Counted from the stretch's first letter, positions 17,442 to 26,527 are shown. The stretch is DNA of 64,000 nucleotides from Vibrio viridaestus (GCF_003856525.1 NZ_RJVQ01000001.1:310001-374000), one strand, 5' to 3'. The notes: a model not told the origin generated them from the sequence alone. Translations and numbers: made by a program.

Positions 17442-18590
17442 GTGCTCGCTTTAATAAATTGTCAGATATTAACTGGCTATGATTCACTAAGAGACATTGC
17501 AGTTTTAATCGAAAAAGACAAAATTCAGTCCTTAATTTCACCAAAAGACATCCCTTTAGATACTAAAATTATCGACTTAGATGGCGCCTACCTTAGTCCG
17601 GGATTTATCGACCTACAGGTCAATGGTTGTGGCGGAGTGATGTTTAACGATTCACCATCATTAGACACGCTTTATCACATGCAGGCGACCAACCTTAAGT
17701 CTGGAACAACCAGTTTTCTACCTACACTTATCAGCGACAGTGATCAAAAAATACAGGAAGCCGTATTAGCCTGTGACGAATTTATGCAAAAACACCAGCA
17801 TCAAGTCTTGGGTATGCATTTAGAAGGCCCGTTCACTAATCCTGTAAAAAGGGGAATTCACCCAGAACAGCAAATTCGTCAACCAACAGACCAAATCATT
17901 GACTGGCTCATTGCACATCGGCATGCGATACGACAAATTACGCTGGCTCCAGAGAAAAATAGTGACGTTCATATTCAGCGCTTAGTTGAAAGCGGGATCG
18001 TCGTGAGTATTGGTCACTCGGCAGCAACATATGCTCAAGCAACTAGTGGTATCAAAGCAGGTATTCAAAGCGGGACCCACTTATTCAATGCGATGACATC
18101 AATTCAAAATGCGAGAGAACCCGGCGTTGTGGGTGCTCTACTCGATCATCAATGTTATTGTGGAATTATTGCAGATGGTATCCACGTTCACTGGTCCAAT
18201 ATCCGTCTTGCTAAACAAATTTTAGGAAACAAACTTTACCTGGTTACCGATGCGACGGCAGGGTCTATGCCGCCAAAGGGCATGACCCAGTTTGAGTTTT
18301 GCGGAGCCACAATATTTGTTGAAAATGGCCAGTGTATTGACAAAAATGGCACCTTGGGAGGCTCTGCATTGACAATGATAGAAGGCATAAAACTGCTCAT
18401 TGACAACCTCAATATCTCTCTGGAGGAGGCCATTAGAATGGCGACCTTATACCCAGCGCGAGCCATTAAAGCTTCGGATAAACTGGGCTCTATCACACCA
18501 GATAAAATTGCGAATCTTACTGTCCTCGATAAAGATTTAAATGTCTTAAGAACGATGGTCAACGGTGTTTGGGCTGACACAGCTGTTTAA
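17442..18590 (+). CDS. nagA: N-acetylglucosamine-6-phosphate deacetylase
   Basis: 382 residues with the NagA amidohydrolase barrel. Visible in order: VNGCGG (about 60-65), HLEGPF (126-131) with the metal-binding Glu, IGHSAA and THLFNAM with the two metal-ligand His, ADGIHVH, and VTDATAG with the catalytic Asp. The reaction is removal of acetyl from an N-acetylhexosamine 6-phosphate in the cytosol. The start is a GTG preceded by AAGGAG; an earlier TTG would include the Shine-Dalgarno. No nagB, nagE or nagC adjoins it. Instead it is paired with an XRE-cupin regulator and faces a glycyl radical enzyme operon, so its true substrate may differ from GlcNAc-6-P. Confidence 0.88.
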   Translation: MLALINCQILTGYDSLRDIAVLIEKDKIQSLISPKDIPLDTKIIDLDGAYLSPGFIDLQVNGCGGVMFNDSPSLDTLYHMQATNLKSGTTSFLPTLISDSDQKIQEAVLACDEFMQKHQHQVLGMHLEGPFTNPVKRGIHPEQQIRQPTDQIIDWLIAHRHAIRQITLAPEKNSDVHIQRLVESGIVVSIGHSAATYAQATSGIKAGIQSGTHLFNAMTSIQNAREPGVVGALLDHQCYCGIIADGIHVHWSNIRLAKQILGNKLYLVTDATAGSMPPKGMTQFEFCGATIFVENGQCIDKNGTLGGSALTMIEGIKLLIDNLNISLEEAIRMATLYPARAIKASDKLGSITPDKIANLTVLDKDLNVLRTMVNGVWADTAV

Positions 18591-18605
18591 GGATTATTAA
18601 TCATC

Positions 18606-19151
18606 ATGACTCATGAAGAGATATTGAAAACAAGAATCGCAGACTATTTAAAAAGCTACAGAAAACAGAGAAAACTTAGTTTAGATGCCGTAGCAAAGTT
18701 GACTGGTGTATCAAAAGCAATGTTGGGACAAATAGAGCGAATGGAGTCTTGTCCAACAATCGCAAAACTGTGGCAAATATCCAGCGGTTTGGGCACATCA
18801 TTCTCTGCTTTCTTATCTTCCACAGAAACGTCGGCCATATTAAATCACGATGACTTTGTTAATGATCCGGACATGCAAATAACAACATTAAATCGATATG
18901 ACACCAGCGTTGGTTTCGAAATGCTGGAAGTCACTCTATTTAACCATCACAGACAAACATCCAGCCCTCATTCTAATGGCGTGGTCGAAACCATCTGGGT
19001 CAAAAATGGCAAGCTACAACTTTTTGCTGATAATAAATGGATTGAGCTCAATCCGGGTGATACTCATCGATTTCACGCAGATCAACAGCATGAATATAGA
19101 GCTTTGACGCCAATAGTAACCTTCCATAATATCATTAGTTACCCTAACTAA
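18606..19151 (+). CDS. XRE-family regulator with C-terminal cupin domain
   Basis: 181 residues: N-terminal helix-turn-helix (about 15-70, with LDAVAKLTGVSKAMLGQIE as the HTH) and C-terminal cupin (about 105-178, with PHSNGVVETIWVKNG and LNPGDTHRFHADQQHEYRAL as the two cupin motifs). Such proteins sense small metabolites through the cupin and repress or activate nearby catabolic genes. It follows nagA by 15 bp as an operon. Its last 4 bases overlap, tail to tail, the activase gene of the glycyl radical enzyme. It is the obvious candidate regulator of this cluster. Confidence 0.88.
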   Translation: MTHEEILKTRIADYLKSYRKQRKLSLDAVAKLTGVSKAMLGQIERMESCPTIAKLWQISSGLGTSFSAFLSSTETSAILNHDDFVNDPDMQITTLNRYDTSVGFEMLEVTLFNHHRQTSSPHSNGVVETIWVKNGKLQLFADNKWIELNPGDTHRFHADQQHEYRALTPIVTFHNIISYPN

Positions 19152-20047
19152 TCGGTTCTGCGGTGAATGCCTAAATCGGTAAAATAGCGATAAGACCGCT
19201 CTACACTATCTTGAAGCGGTGGAGTAAAAGTGTGGCACTGGTCTTTCATTCCCAATGTTGTGTATTTCCCCTCCCCCAAAGAATGATAGGGAAGAATTTC
19301 GATTTCTGCTCCAGCTAAGTTATTTGCCATAAATAGTGCTGTATCTCGTAAGTTCACTTCATCGTCATTGACTCCAGGAATTAATGGAACGCGAACAGTC
19401 ACAGGAATACCTAATTTGTGAATTTCAATAATGTTCCTCAGTATGCGTCTGTTATTTCTACCTGTTAGACGATGATGATGCGCAGGATCCATGTGTTTTA
19501 TATCAATAAAAATATGCTCAAAATCAGATATTAGATGGCGTACTTTTTCCATATCAAAGTAACCACACGTCTCAGCCCAAAGAGAAATACCGATACGTGT
19601 GAGACTTGGTACTAAGTGATTTAAGAAGCGGTGCTGTAAAAAAGGTTCTCCCCCCGACAACGTAACACCGCCTCCACTAAAGCGGTAAAACACACTTTGT
19701 TCTGTAGCGCGTTGAACAACATCCTCAACCGAGCATTCTGTTCCGGTAAGACTTAAAGCATCATGTGGACACGAATCCACGCAATTTCCACAAGCATCAC
19801 ATCCCGACAGGCTCGAAATGTTGGTCGGCTGCAAGTTTCGATCACATCCGAGCTGGCAAAGGCCACATTCAACACAACGACTTTTGTGGAAAGCAAGCTT
19901 AGGTTTATCTGTCCAACTCTCTGGGTTAGCACACCACTGGCAACGTAGCCGGCAACCTGCAAAAAAGACGGTGGTTCTCACACCGTCTCCATCATGGATA
20001 GAATAGTTTTGCATTTGCAGAATAACCGCCGTTTCTTCCTTTACCAT
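19148..20047 (-). CDS. Glycyl radical enzyme activase (radical SAM)
   Basis: 299 residues. The radical SAM cluster motif is C32-X3-C36-X2-C39 (CRLRCQWC). It is followed by an inserted ferredoxin-like domain with two 4Fe-4S motifs (CVECGLCQLGC near 56-66 and CDACGNCVDSC near 80-90), then GGGVTLSGGEPFLQ for SAM binding. This two-cluster insert marks activases of the non-PFL glycyl radical enzymes. It generates the glycyl radical on the enzyme encoded immediately upstream; the genes overlap in TAATG, giving coupled translation. Confidence 0.93.
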   Translation of the reverse strand: MVKEETAVILQMQNYSIHDGDGVRTTVFFAGCRLRCQWCANPESWTDKPKLAFHKSRCVECGLCQLGCDRNLQPTNISSLSGCDACGNCVDSCPHDALSLTGTECSVEDVVQRATEQSVFYRFSGGGVTLSGGEPFLQHRFLNHLVPSLTRIGISLWAETCGYFDMEKVRHLISDFEHIFIDIKHMDPAHHHRLTGRNNRRILRNIIEIHKLGIPVTVRVPLIPGVNDDEVNLRDTALFMANNLAGAEIEILPYHSLGEGKYTTLGMKDQCHTFTPPLQDSVERSYRYFTDLGIHRRTD

Positions 20048-22422
20048 TAATTCATCTCTCCATGAGCGGTACGGGCAATAATGGCTTCCTGCATTTCATG
20101 AGAGAGATTGATAAATTGCGTACTATAGCCGGCGACCCTAACGAGTAAATCACGATATTCATCAGGTTGTTGCTGCGCTTTTCTTAATATTTCAGTTGAT
20201 AGCGTATTAAACTGAACATGAAATGCCCCCAGAGAAAAATACGCTTGGATGATATTACCAAGTTCCCTTTTCCCTTTTGCTGTAGAGACGAGATCAGGAC
20301 TAAGCCGGAGATTCAACAACGTACCGCCGGTATGAACATCATGGTTCATTTTTGCACTGGATTTCATTGCTGCTAATGGGCTAGATACGTCTGTTCCTGC
20401 GTAGGGTGAGACCCCCTCGGTAATTGGTTGACCCGATTTTCTGCCACAAGGCGTTGCACCCACGACTCGACCGGTAGGAATATAGTTAGAAATCCCCATG
20501 AAAGCAGAGTTGAATGGCGCACCAAAGATATCTTTATGTCGCCGAGTTTCCCTATAGTAAAAATTAGCGATATCGCGTGCTATCGAATCCACGTAATCAT
20601 CATTATTACCATACTTGGGTACATCACGAACTTTCGAACGCAACGCCTCATAGCCTTTCCAATCAGCATTTAGAGCGACCATGAGTTCTTTCAAGGTAGT
20701 TTGCTTGTCTTCAAACACCAATTTTTTTATGACGGCTAGTGAATTTGCCACAACGGCAAGCCCAATACCTGTTAAAACAGGACCAACGTGATACTTCGCA
20801 CCGGCATTGGACAGGTCACGGCCATTCTCAATACACAATTCATTCGTTGACGATAAGAATGGACGCGGGACAATCTCAGTATGAAGCTTCTGAGCTACAA
20901 TCGTCGCTACGACTGAATGATAAATTAAATACGCCATTTGTTCATAAACTGCAGATTTAACTTGTTCGTAACTTTCCAGTGTCCAAACAGGCGGTGTCTC
21001 TATCCCCATCACCTCGCCAGTGATCCGGCTACGACCTTCATTCAATGCATATTCCATTGCCGCAGCAAAATTCACATTCACCGCCGATGTCCACTGTTCT
21101 GTTTTTCTGAAATGAGGGACAACGCAACCACAGTTATTCCAGTCTCTGGCGTCTTCTGGTTCATATCCTGCCTGCATTAGCATCTGTGAACCAGCCTGGT
21201 CATTGTGTATAGCAGGGAATCCGGTGCCCGTACTCACTAAATGAGTAATTGCGTTCATAAACTCAGGTGGACAGTCACTGTGTACCCGAACACTCAACCC
21301 TGGCTGATGTGATTTAACTTCTTCCGTTGCTTTAAGACACAGATACGTTAACTCGTTAGTAGCATCTGCTCCATCTCGGGTTCGGCCTCCAACCGTCAGA
21401 TTCTGAAATTGATTGTAGCCAGCGAAATAGCCTGCGGTGTTTTCAGAAATCGTCCAAACCCATTCTGAGTATTTGAGCCATAACGCCTGAATCAACTCCT
21501 TTATACTGCTTTCAGAGTGTTGATCTTTTTTCATATCCGCCAAGAAATATGGATACATATACTGATCAAATCGTCCGGGATTTAGCGCCAAAGGGTTTTC
21601 AGAGATAATCCCCCCCAACTGCACAAACCAAATGAACTGGCAAGCTTCGTGAAACGTTTGTGGTGGATGCTCGGGTACTCGTGAACAAACTTCAGCCATC
21701 CGGGTTAATTCTGCCTTTCTGTTCGAGTCAGGTTCTGTCGATGCGAGACTAATCGCCTTTTCTGCATAGCGGTTCGCTAATTGAATAATGCCCTTACAGA
21801 TAAGCACTTGCGATTGATAAAAATGAGTCTGTTCGATATTTCTTAACGATGAGTAATCCAGTGTAACAAGTTTTGACTCTGCTCTTTGAAGCAGTCCACC
21901 GTATCCGTATTTAAACAGAACATCTTGGTAATCGGGTGTAATTTCCCCTACCGCCTGACGCCACTTAGAATCGTTATCAACAACTCCCGTATCGACTGTT
22001 ATCTTGGCTGTTTGCATAGGAAGAGTCGCAAGAAAATGCTCTTCAAGTGACTTACCATGCCAATACGGGAAAATTTCTTTGCGCACAAATTGACGCTGTT
22101 CATCGGTCATTTCATAAGGATCTTGAGCGCGCGATGAAAAGGTATCCATCTCCTTTTCGACCCATTGCCATGAAAACTCGGGCGTTAATATAGCCGAGCG
22201 TCGATATTTTCCCGCAGTACCTACAATCAACTCATCGTCAAATATCTCAACACCAAACTCATGGCAAAAATCATAGAACGCTTGAGCTCTGCGCAATATG
22301 ACGGGCTGCCCTTCCGTACGTTTGTGAGACTCGGTATATATCCGAGCTCTTTCACAACAGATAGAGGGCTTGGAATGTATATAGTTCTGACGTAAACGTT
22401 CGATTCTTGCTGAAAGAGGCAT
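20047..22422 (-). CDS. Glycyl radical enzyme of unassigned specificity (PFL-like)
   Basis: 791 residues from the ATG that follows AAGGA; a GTG 30 bp earlier is possible. The N-terminal PFL domain spans most of the protein. The C-terminal glycine radical domain has RVAGYS, with the radical Gly at about residue 765. The thiyl-radical loop reads NNCGCVVPHF, with the catalytic Cys at about 433 (a second Cys is two residues before). Known dehydratases, C-S, C-N lyases and decarboxylases of this family (glycerol dehydratase, HypD, IslA, CutC, HPAD) have CxE here; this protein has CVV. Length fits the lyase/dehydratase group, not PFL. The enzyme needs anaerobic conditions. Substrate unknown; context offers tctCBA, nagA and an XRE-cupin regulator. 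Confidence 0.9.
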   Translation of the reverse strand: MPLSARIERLRQNYIHSKPSICCERARIYTESHKRTEGQPVILRRAQAFYDFCHEFGVEIFDDELIVGTAGKYRRSAILTPEFSWQWVEKEMDTFSSRAQDPYEMTDEQRQFVRKEIFPYWHGKSLEEHFLATLPMQTAKITVDTGVVDNDSKWRQAVGEITPDYQDVLFKYGYGGLLQRAESKLVTLDYSSLRNIEQTHFYQSQVLICKGIIQLANRYAEKAISLASTEPDSNRKAELTRMAEVCSRVPEHPPQTFHEACQFIWFVQLGGIISENPLALNPGRFDQYMYPYFLADMKKDQHSESSIKELIQALWLKYSEWVWTISENTAGYFAGYNQFQNLTVGGRTRDGADATNELTYLCLKATEEVKSHQPGLSVRVHSDCPPEFMNAITHLVSTGTGFPAIHNDQAGSQMLMQAGYEPEDARDWNNCGCVVPHFRKTEQWTSAVNVNFAAAMEYALNEGRSRITGEVMGIETPPVWTLESYEQVKSAVYEQMAYLIYHSVVATIVAQKLHTEIVPRPFLSSTNELCIENGRDLSNAGAKYHVGPVLTGIGLAVVANSLAVIKKLVFEDKQTTLKELMVALNADWKGYEALRSKVRDVPKYGNNDDYVDSIARDIANFYYRETRRHKDIFGAPFNSAFMGISNYIPTGRVVGATPCGRKSGQPITEGVSPYAGTDVSSPLAAMKSSAKMNHDVHTGGTLLNLRLSPDLVSTAKGKRELGNIIQAYFSLGAFHVQFNTLSTEILRKAQQQPDEYRDLLVRVAGYSTQFINLSHEMQEAIIARTAHGEMN

Positions 22423-22460
22423 AAAGGCACATCCTTGTATGTTATAGCGCACAATAAAAG

Positions 22461-22472
22461 AGAGTTTACTCT
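22461..22472 (-). promoter_or_regulatory. Small palindrome upstream of the glycyl radical enzyme gene
   Basis: On the minus strand AGAGTAAACTCT (arms AGAGT/ACTCT) starts just downstream of a TTGACA hexamer, 40-50 bp before the start codon. It may mark a promoter with an operator, separating this operon from the upstream GGDEF-EAL gene. No well-spaced -10 was found. Confidence 0.3.
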
Positions 22473-22511
22473 GTCAATGCCGATAAAAACTTGCTCTAAA
22501 ACAAATCTAAA

Positions 22512-24290
22512 TTAGTTATTCAGAAGGGATTCACCAGAAAGAAATAGCTCTGTTATCTGCAGAAAATTAACGGGAGTGGAGTAGTAATAGCCCTGTCCGT
22601 AATCACATCCAATAGAAGACAAATATTGATGTTGAGCAAAGGTTTCAATCCCCTCTGCAATCACTTTTAAGCCTAAGTTGTGCGCTAAATCGACCATGAA
22701 CTTGACGATAGACCGATCGTCTTTCTCATATTCCAGACGACAAATAAAAGACCGATCAATTTTGAGATGATTGACTGGCAAGTGCTTTAAGTAAGAAAGT
22801 GATGAATACCCTTTACCAAAATCATCAATAGAGATTGAGAAACCAACGTCCGATAGTTTTTCAAGTAAGGAAATGACCCGGCCAGAATCACGAATCATAA
22901 CCGATTCAGTCACTTCAAGATCGATTTGATCGGGCGTTAAACCATAGTTGCTGACGGCTAACATCAGCTTTTGATAAAAATTGGGATTATCTAGTTGCTG
23001 CACTGATACATTAATTGACAATGGGTAGGTGAATGCTGTTTCTCCTTGCCACTTTTTGAGTGTTCGACAGGATTCTTCGATTACCCAGTCACCAATTTCA
23101 TTTAACAGATTACGAGACTCAGCTAACGGGATAAATACATCGGGACCAATATGATTGAACTGATGGTTGTTCCAACGTAAAAGCGCCTCAGCCCCTACAA
23201 TAGAACCCGTACTTAACTCAACCTTAGGCTGATAAACAAAAGTTAACTCATTTAGACTGACCGCCCTTTCCAACGCATGTCCCATCTTAGCCTGTTGGCT
23301 TAGTGTATTCCCAATATCAACATCATATGCGCAATAGTTGATGTGTTGGGCTTTAGCCTGATTCATTGCCACGTCAGCAGCAATAAGCAAAGGTTTCGCA
23401 TTATCTCCATCCTTTGGCCATTGCGCGCTGCCAATGGTTATTCCAAGATAGTGTTCTTGACCATCAACCGAAATACTACTGTCTAACGATTGAGTAATCC
23501 TCATTGCTGTTTGTTCTGTGGAATCGGGATCGGTTATTGAATGTAATACGGCAAATTCATCGCCACCTACGCGTGCGAGAAAATCATTAGCGCCCGTTTC
23601 CGCTTGAAATCGTCGCGCGACAATTTTAAGAACAATGTCACCGTATGTATGCCCATGCACATCATTGAGCTCTTTGAAACGGCGAAGATCTATAAATAGC
23701 AAAGAAAAACAACGACAACTTGGTTTGTTTTGAATAATCCGTGTTTTTAATTGCTCAAGAAATTGTTCTCTATTCGGTAAAGAAGTTAATTGATCGAGGT
23801 AAGCAAGATTCCATATTTCTTTCTGGGCTCGTCTTAACTCAGTGACATTCGTTTTTTCGGCTAAGTAAAATTTAATGTCACCGTAGATATCTTTTAAAGG
23901 CGTTATCAATGCCTCTTCAATGTATTCTCTCCCTGAAGGATGTTTATTGGTAAAATCTCCCTTCCAAGATTTACCTTCCGCTAACGCTTTCGATAACGAA
24001 TCGTAAGTTGCTGCAGGCGTTTTATTCGACTTTAGAAACCTTGGGTTCTTCCCGACAACTTGTTCCTTCGAATAGCCACTTACCTCTTCAAATTTATGAT
24101 TTACATAGATAATATTACGTTCACTATCCGTTAAAACAATAATGTTACTGCTGTTTTCAATAATAGAATAAAATAGGTTTTCGTCTGAAATGTCGAGGCA
24201 GCAATTAGCTATATCGAACTTATTAACCTCTGCTGGCAATAAAGACATCGAATCCTGGTTGAAGCGTTTCGGGTATACCCTTTTCATCAA
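22512..24290 (-). CDS. PAS-GGDEF-EAL c-di-GMP turnover protein
   Basis: 592 residues without membrane segments: PAS (about 40-155, with PRFLKSNKTP typical of PAS in such proteins) plus PAC, GGDEF (about 165-325), EAL (about 340-585). RVGGDEF is intact, so cyclase activity is possible; EALLRW, the NVSVQQL segment and DFGKGYSSL loop are present, so phosphodiesterase activity is also possible. The net direction cannot be told. It lies 90 bp upstream of the glycyl radical enzyme on the same strand and might be co-transcribed, but a separate promoter is likely. Confidence 0.92.
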   Translation of the reverse strand: MMKRVYPKRFNQDSMSLLPAEVNKFDIANCCLDISDENLFYSIIENSSNIIVLTDSERNIIYVNHKFEEVSGYSKEQVVGKNPRFLKSNKTPAATYDSLSKALAEGKSWKGDFTNKHPSGREYIEEALITPLKDIYGDIKFYLAEKTNVTELRRAQKEIWNLAYLDQLTSLPNREQFLEQLKTRIIQNKPSCRCFSLLFIDLRRFKELNDVHGHTYGDIVLKIVARRFQAETGANDFLARVGGDEFAVLHSITDPDSTEQTAMRITQSLDSSISVDGQEHYLGITIGSAQWPKDGDNAKPLLIAADVAMNQAKAQHINYCAYDVDIGNTLSQQAKMGHALERAVSLNELTFVYQPKVELSTGSIVGAEALLRWNNHQFNHIGPDVFIPLAESRNLLNEIGDWVIEESCRTLKKWQGETAFTYPLSINVSVQQLDNPNFYQKLMLAVSNYGLTPDQIDLEVTESVMIRDSGRVISLLEKLSDVGFSISIDDFGKGYSSLSYLKHLPVNHLKIDRSFICRLEYEKDDRSIVKFMVDLAHNLGLKVIAEGIETFAQHQYLSSIGCDYGQGYYYSTPVNFLQITELFLSGESLLNN

Positions 24291-24600
24291 TTACTTTTCC
24301 AATTGGTGTAAACACGACCAAAACAAAAATAAAAACGCGAATAACCGCCTATTTATTCATCAATTCTCTATTCTGATTCATAGTTGAGATTATATTCTTG
24401 ATTACTATCAAGGTATTATCTATTCATGTATCAAAATTAATTCAGCCCTGCTATTCGAGCACTTAATTTGTATTGATGGATAAAAATATACTGTGCACAT
24501 ACAGATAGAGAAGTATCCATTTAAAAAATAATTTTGTTTTACGGTGGCTTTGGTAACATGTTTTTTTGGCAGCTTTTTCTCATGGATGTTATCGTCTTAA
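24291..24600. other. Divergent intergenic region, GGDEF-EAL gene / permease gene
   Basis: 310 bp, AT-rich. It contains CTTGAT-N4-ATCAAG (24397-24412), a 6-bp-arm inverted repeat, and no plausible gene. It must hold both promoters. Confidence 0.45.
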
Positions 24601-25911
24601 ATGGAATTTAAATTAGATAAACTGGTCGGTTGGTTATTATTTATTAGCCTGTTGATTTCACTCGTCTCATCTTTCGTACCCTCAATCCCTAGTTTTACCG
24701 CTGGAATTCCAATTTGGATATGTGCTTTTATTCTGCTCCCCAGAATTAAGCCAAACCAACAAAAGCAAATTGCGATCCTTCTTCTCGCTGGCAGTGCTGG
24801 TATCTTATTTAGTCTTATCTACAGCGGACACTGGCCAGATCTGACTCGTGCATTGGAAGCAAACCAGAAAGTTGTAACCATGCTTATCGCTGTTGGATTT
24901 CTAAAAGTCTGTACGACCAATTTAACCAACAAGACAAAAGATCTTCCTATAGGTAGAAGAGCTTTATTCCGAACGTTAGTTGGCGCTCACTTGTTTGGTG
25001 CCGTTCTGAATATGTCTTCTGTTATTATTGTTGGAGACAAGCTAGCTGCACAAAAAAAGATATCTGATCTTCAAGCGCTCCTGCTCCTCAGAGCGTTTTG
25101 TATCTGTGCATTCTGGTCACCATTTTTTGCTGCGATGGGCCTTACTCTGATAAGTGCCCCCGGAGCACAACTAAATACACTCGTGATTTACGGCCTTCCA
25201 CTGAGTGTTGTTGCTATTCTGGTTAGTGCTTGGGAAATTTTGCGTACCCCAGATTCAAAGCAGCTAGAAGGCTACCCAATGGCGCTGGATTCTTTGTGGA
25301 TGCCATGCTTTTTGGCGCTGATAGTGATTGGTATTCACGAAATTGAGCCAAGGATCAGTGTTCTTACTCTTGTTTCTTTGACCAGTATTGTTTTTACATT
25401 TGGCTTGCTTATTTTCAAGCTGGGTATCCGGTCTGGTGTTAGTTCATTTAAAACTCATATCGAAAAAGGCGTAGTCAATTCAAGTAATGAGGTGGTTCTT
25501 TTCGCCTCTGCAGCATTGCTCGCAGCAGGGTTCGCAGCGACAATGACCGCATTAGATTTACATATTGCTCCTCCTCACTACGGACCTCTCGAAGCCAGTA
25601 TTACCCTCGTTATACTCGTTATTCTGGCATTAACAGGAATGCACCCGGTGACCAGCGTCGTACTCGCGGGAGGCATTTTAGCCCCTTCCGTTAGCGATCC
25701 CAATTTACTGGGTTTAACACTTCTTATGGGCTGGTCTCTAGGGATTGCTATATCGCCATTTTCAGGTGTCCAACTCAGCATCCAATCTCGATACGATATC
25801 AACGCAAAATCACTGTTGAGACTAAACTGGCGTTATGCACTGATTATGTTTGTCTTTTGCTTTGCTATTCTGTGGCTATACAGTCTTAACACTCACCTGC
25901 CCTATCTATAA
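24601..25911 (+). CDS. Polytopic membrane protein, probable transporter of unknown family
   Basis: 436 residues with about 10-12 hydrophobic segments and no signal peptide. A pattern of two similar halves with a central cytoplasmic loop (about residues 225-290), plus 'GMHPVTSVVLAGGIL' and 'GISPFSGVQLS'-like loops near the C-terminus, recalls the ion transporter superfamily (ArsB/NhaD/citrate types). No family can be named from sequence inspection. It is a single gene ended by a strong terminator. The neighbouring sugar-acid permease and regulator are only remnants, so context gives no substrate. Confidence 0.75.
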   Translation: MEFKLDKLVGWLLFISLLISLVSSFVPSIPSFTAGIPIWICAFILLPRIKPNQQKQIAILLLAGSAGILFSLIYSGHWPDLTRALEANQKVVTMLIAVGFLKVCTTNLTNKTKDLPIGRRALFRTLVGAHLFGAVLNMSSVIIVGDKLAAQKKISDLQALLLLRAFCICAFWSPFFAAMGLTLISAPGAQLNTLVIYGLPLSVVAILVSAWEILRTPDSKQLEGYPMALDSLWMPCFLALIVIGIHEIEPRISVLTLVSLTSIVFTFGLLIFKLGIRSGVSSFKTHIEKGVVNSSNEVVLFASAALLAAGFAATMTALDLHIAPPHYGPLEASITLVILVILALTGMHPVTSVVLAGGILAPSVSDPNLLGLTLLMGWSLGIAISPFSGVQLSIQSRYDINAKSLLRLNWRYALIMFVFCFAILWLYSLNTHLPYL

Positions 25912-25938
25912 AAACAGGGAGCATTGCTCCCTGTTTTT
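25911..25938. terminator. Bidirectional terminator
   Basis: A perfect 12-bp stem (AAAACAGGGAGC / GCTCCCTGTTTT) with a 3-nt loop, A-rich and T-rich flanks, between the permease gene and the gntP-type remnant. Confidence 0.93.
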
Positions 25939-25947
25939 ATTATGTTG

Positions 25948-26292
25948 TTAATGATGAGCTAGACTACCTTTCTCCTCGGTCGTCCGAGACTTGGCCCTTA
26001 CCCACACAACAATAGCTGCAAGAACCAGTAAAGGAACCAGTGGATCTATCATCGTTCCACCTTTACCAAATATCAGATTGAGTAGCAGAACGATACTTGA
26101 ACCGATTGCCCAGGCAATAGTCGAGCTAAGCGTCCAGATTTTTAACTGATCAGGTAACTCAGAGATACCCAATGTTCTATTGATAATATGGAAGTATGAG
26201 TCATTTAAGTGAGAAAAGCCCACAGGACCGACAGCACAACAAAGCGCAACAAATACAGGGTCTAACGAAGTCCAGAGAATTATATTATTGTC
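25948..26292 (-). pseudogene. GntP-family gluconate/sugar-acid permease, C-terminal remnant
   Basis: On the minus strand about 115 codons match the C-terminal end of GntP-type permeases: SLDPVFVALCCAVGP, then VGFSHLNDSYFHII (family FSHVNDSGFWLV), then LKIWTLSSTIAW (family TWTVMETI). A full family member is about 440 residues, so roughly three quarters of the gene, including its start, are missing. The homology stops at about 26268-26292, where a DeoR remnant begins on the other strand. The remaining piece has a non-homologous 30-residue hydrophobic and basic tail. No start codon with Shine-Dalgarno is apparent. Confidence 0.75.
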
Positions 26293-26478
26293 AAAAAGGC
26301 GATAGTCAGTGCAGCGAGTGAAAGCTATTTACTTTCTGATGCATCCAAGTATGGGCGTATTGCACCTTTTCATGCACTTTCGATTGAGTCTTTCGACTAT
26401 GTTATCTCAGACAATAGCCTACCTTATCAAGTGGTTGAAGATCTGCAACTAAAAGGTATTGAAGTCCTTCTAGCATAA
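26284..26478 (+). pseudogene. DeoR-family regulator, C-terminal remnant
   Basis: This frame is open to a TAA at 26476 and encodes about 64 residues matching the last part of DeoR-type sugar regulators: VKKAIVSAASESYLLSDASK, then YGRIAPFHALS, then FDYVISDNSLP and GIEVLLA (family VKRAMIERAxxVxLLADSSKFG...). The helix-turn-helix and most of the sensor domain are absent. There is no start codon in a useful place. The piece begins where the gntP-type remnant on the opposite strand ends, and a terminator follows, so it is the 3' end of a once complete gene. Confidence 0.8.
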
Positions 26479-26480
26479 AA

Positions 26481-26506
26481 AAAACCCGGAGAAATCCGGG
26501 TTTTTA
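26481..26506. terminator. Bidirectional terminator between deoR remnant and yidE
   Basis: AAAACCCGGA / TCCGGGTTTT, a perfect 10-bp stem with a GAAA loop, flanked by A and T runs. Confidence 0.93.
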
Positions 26507-26527
26507 ACTTTTATTTAAGAACTTACT

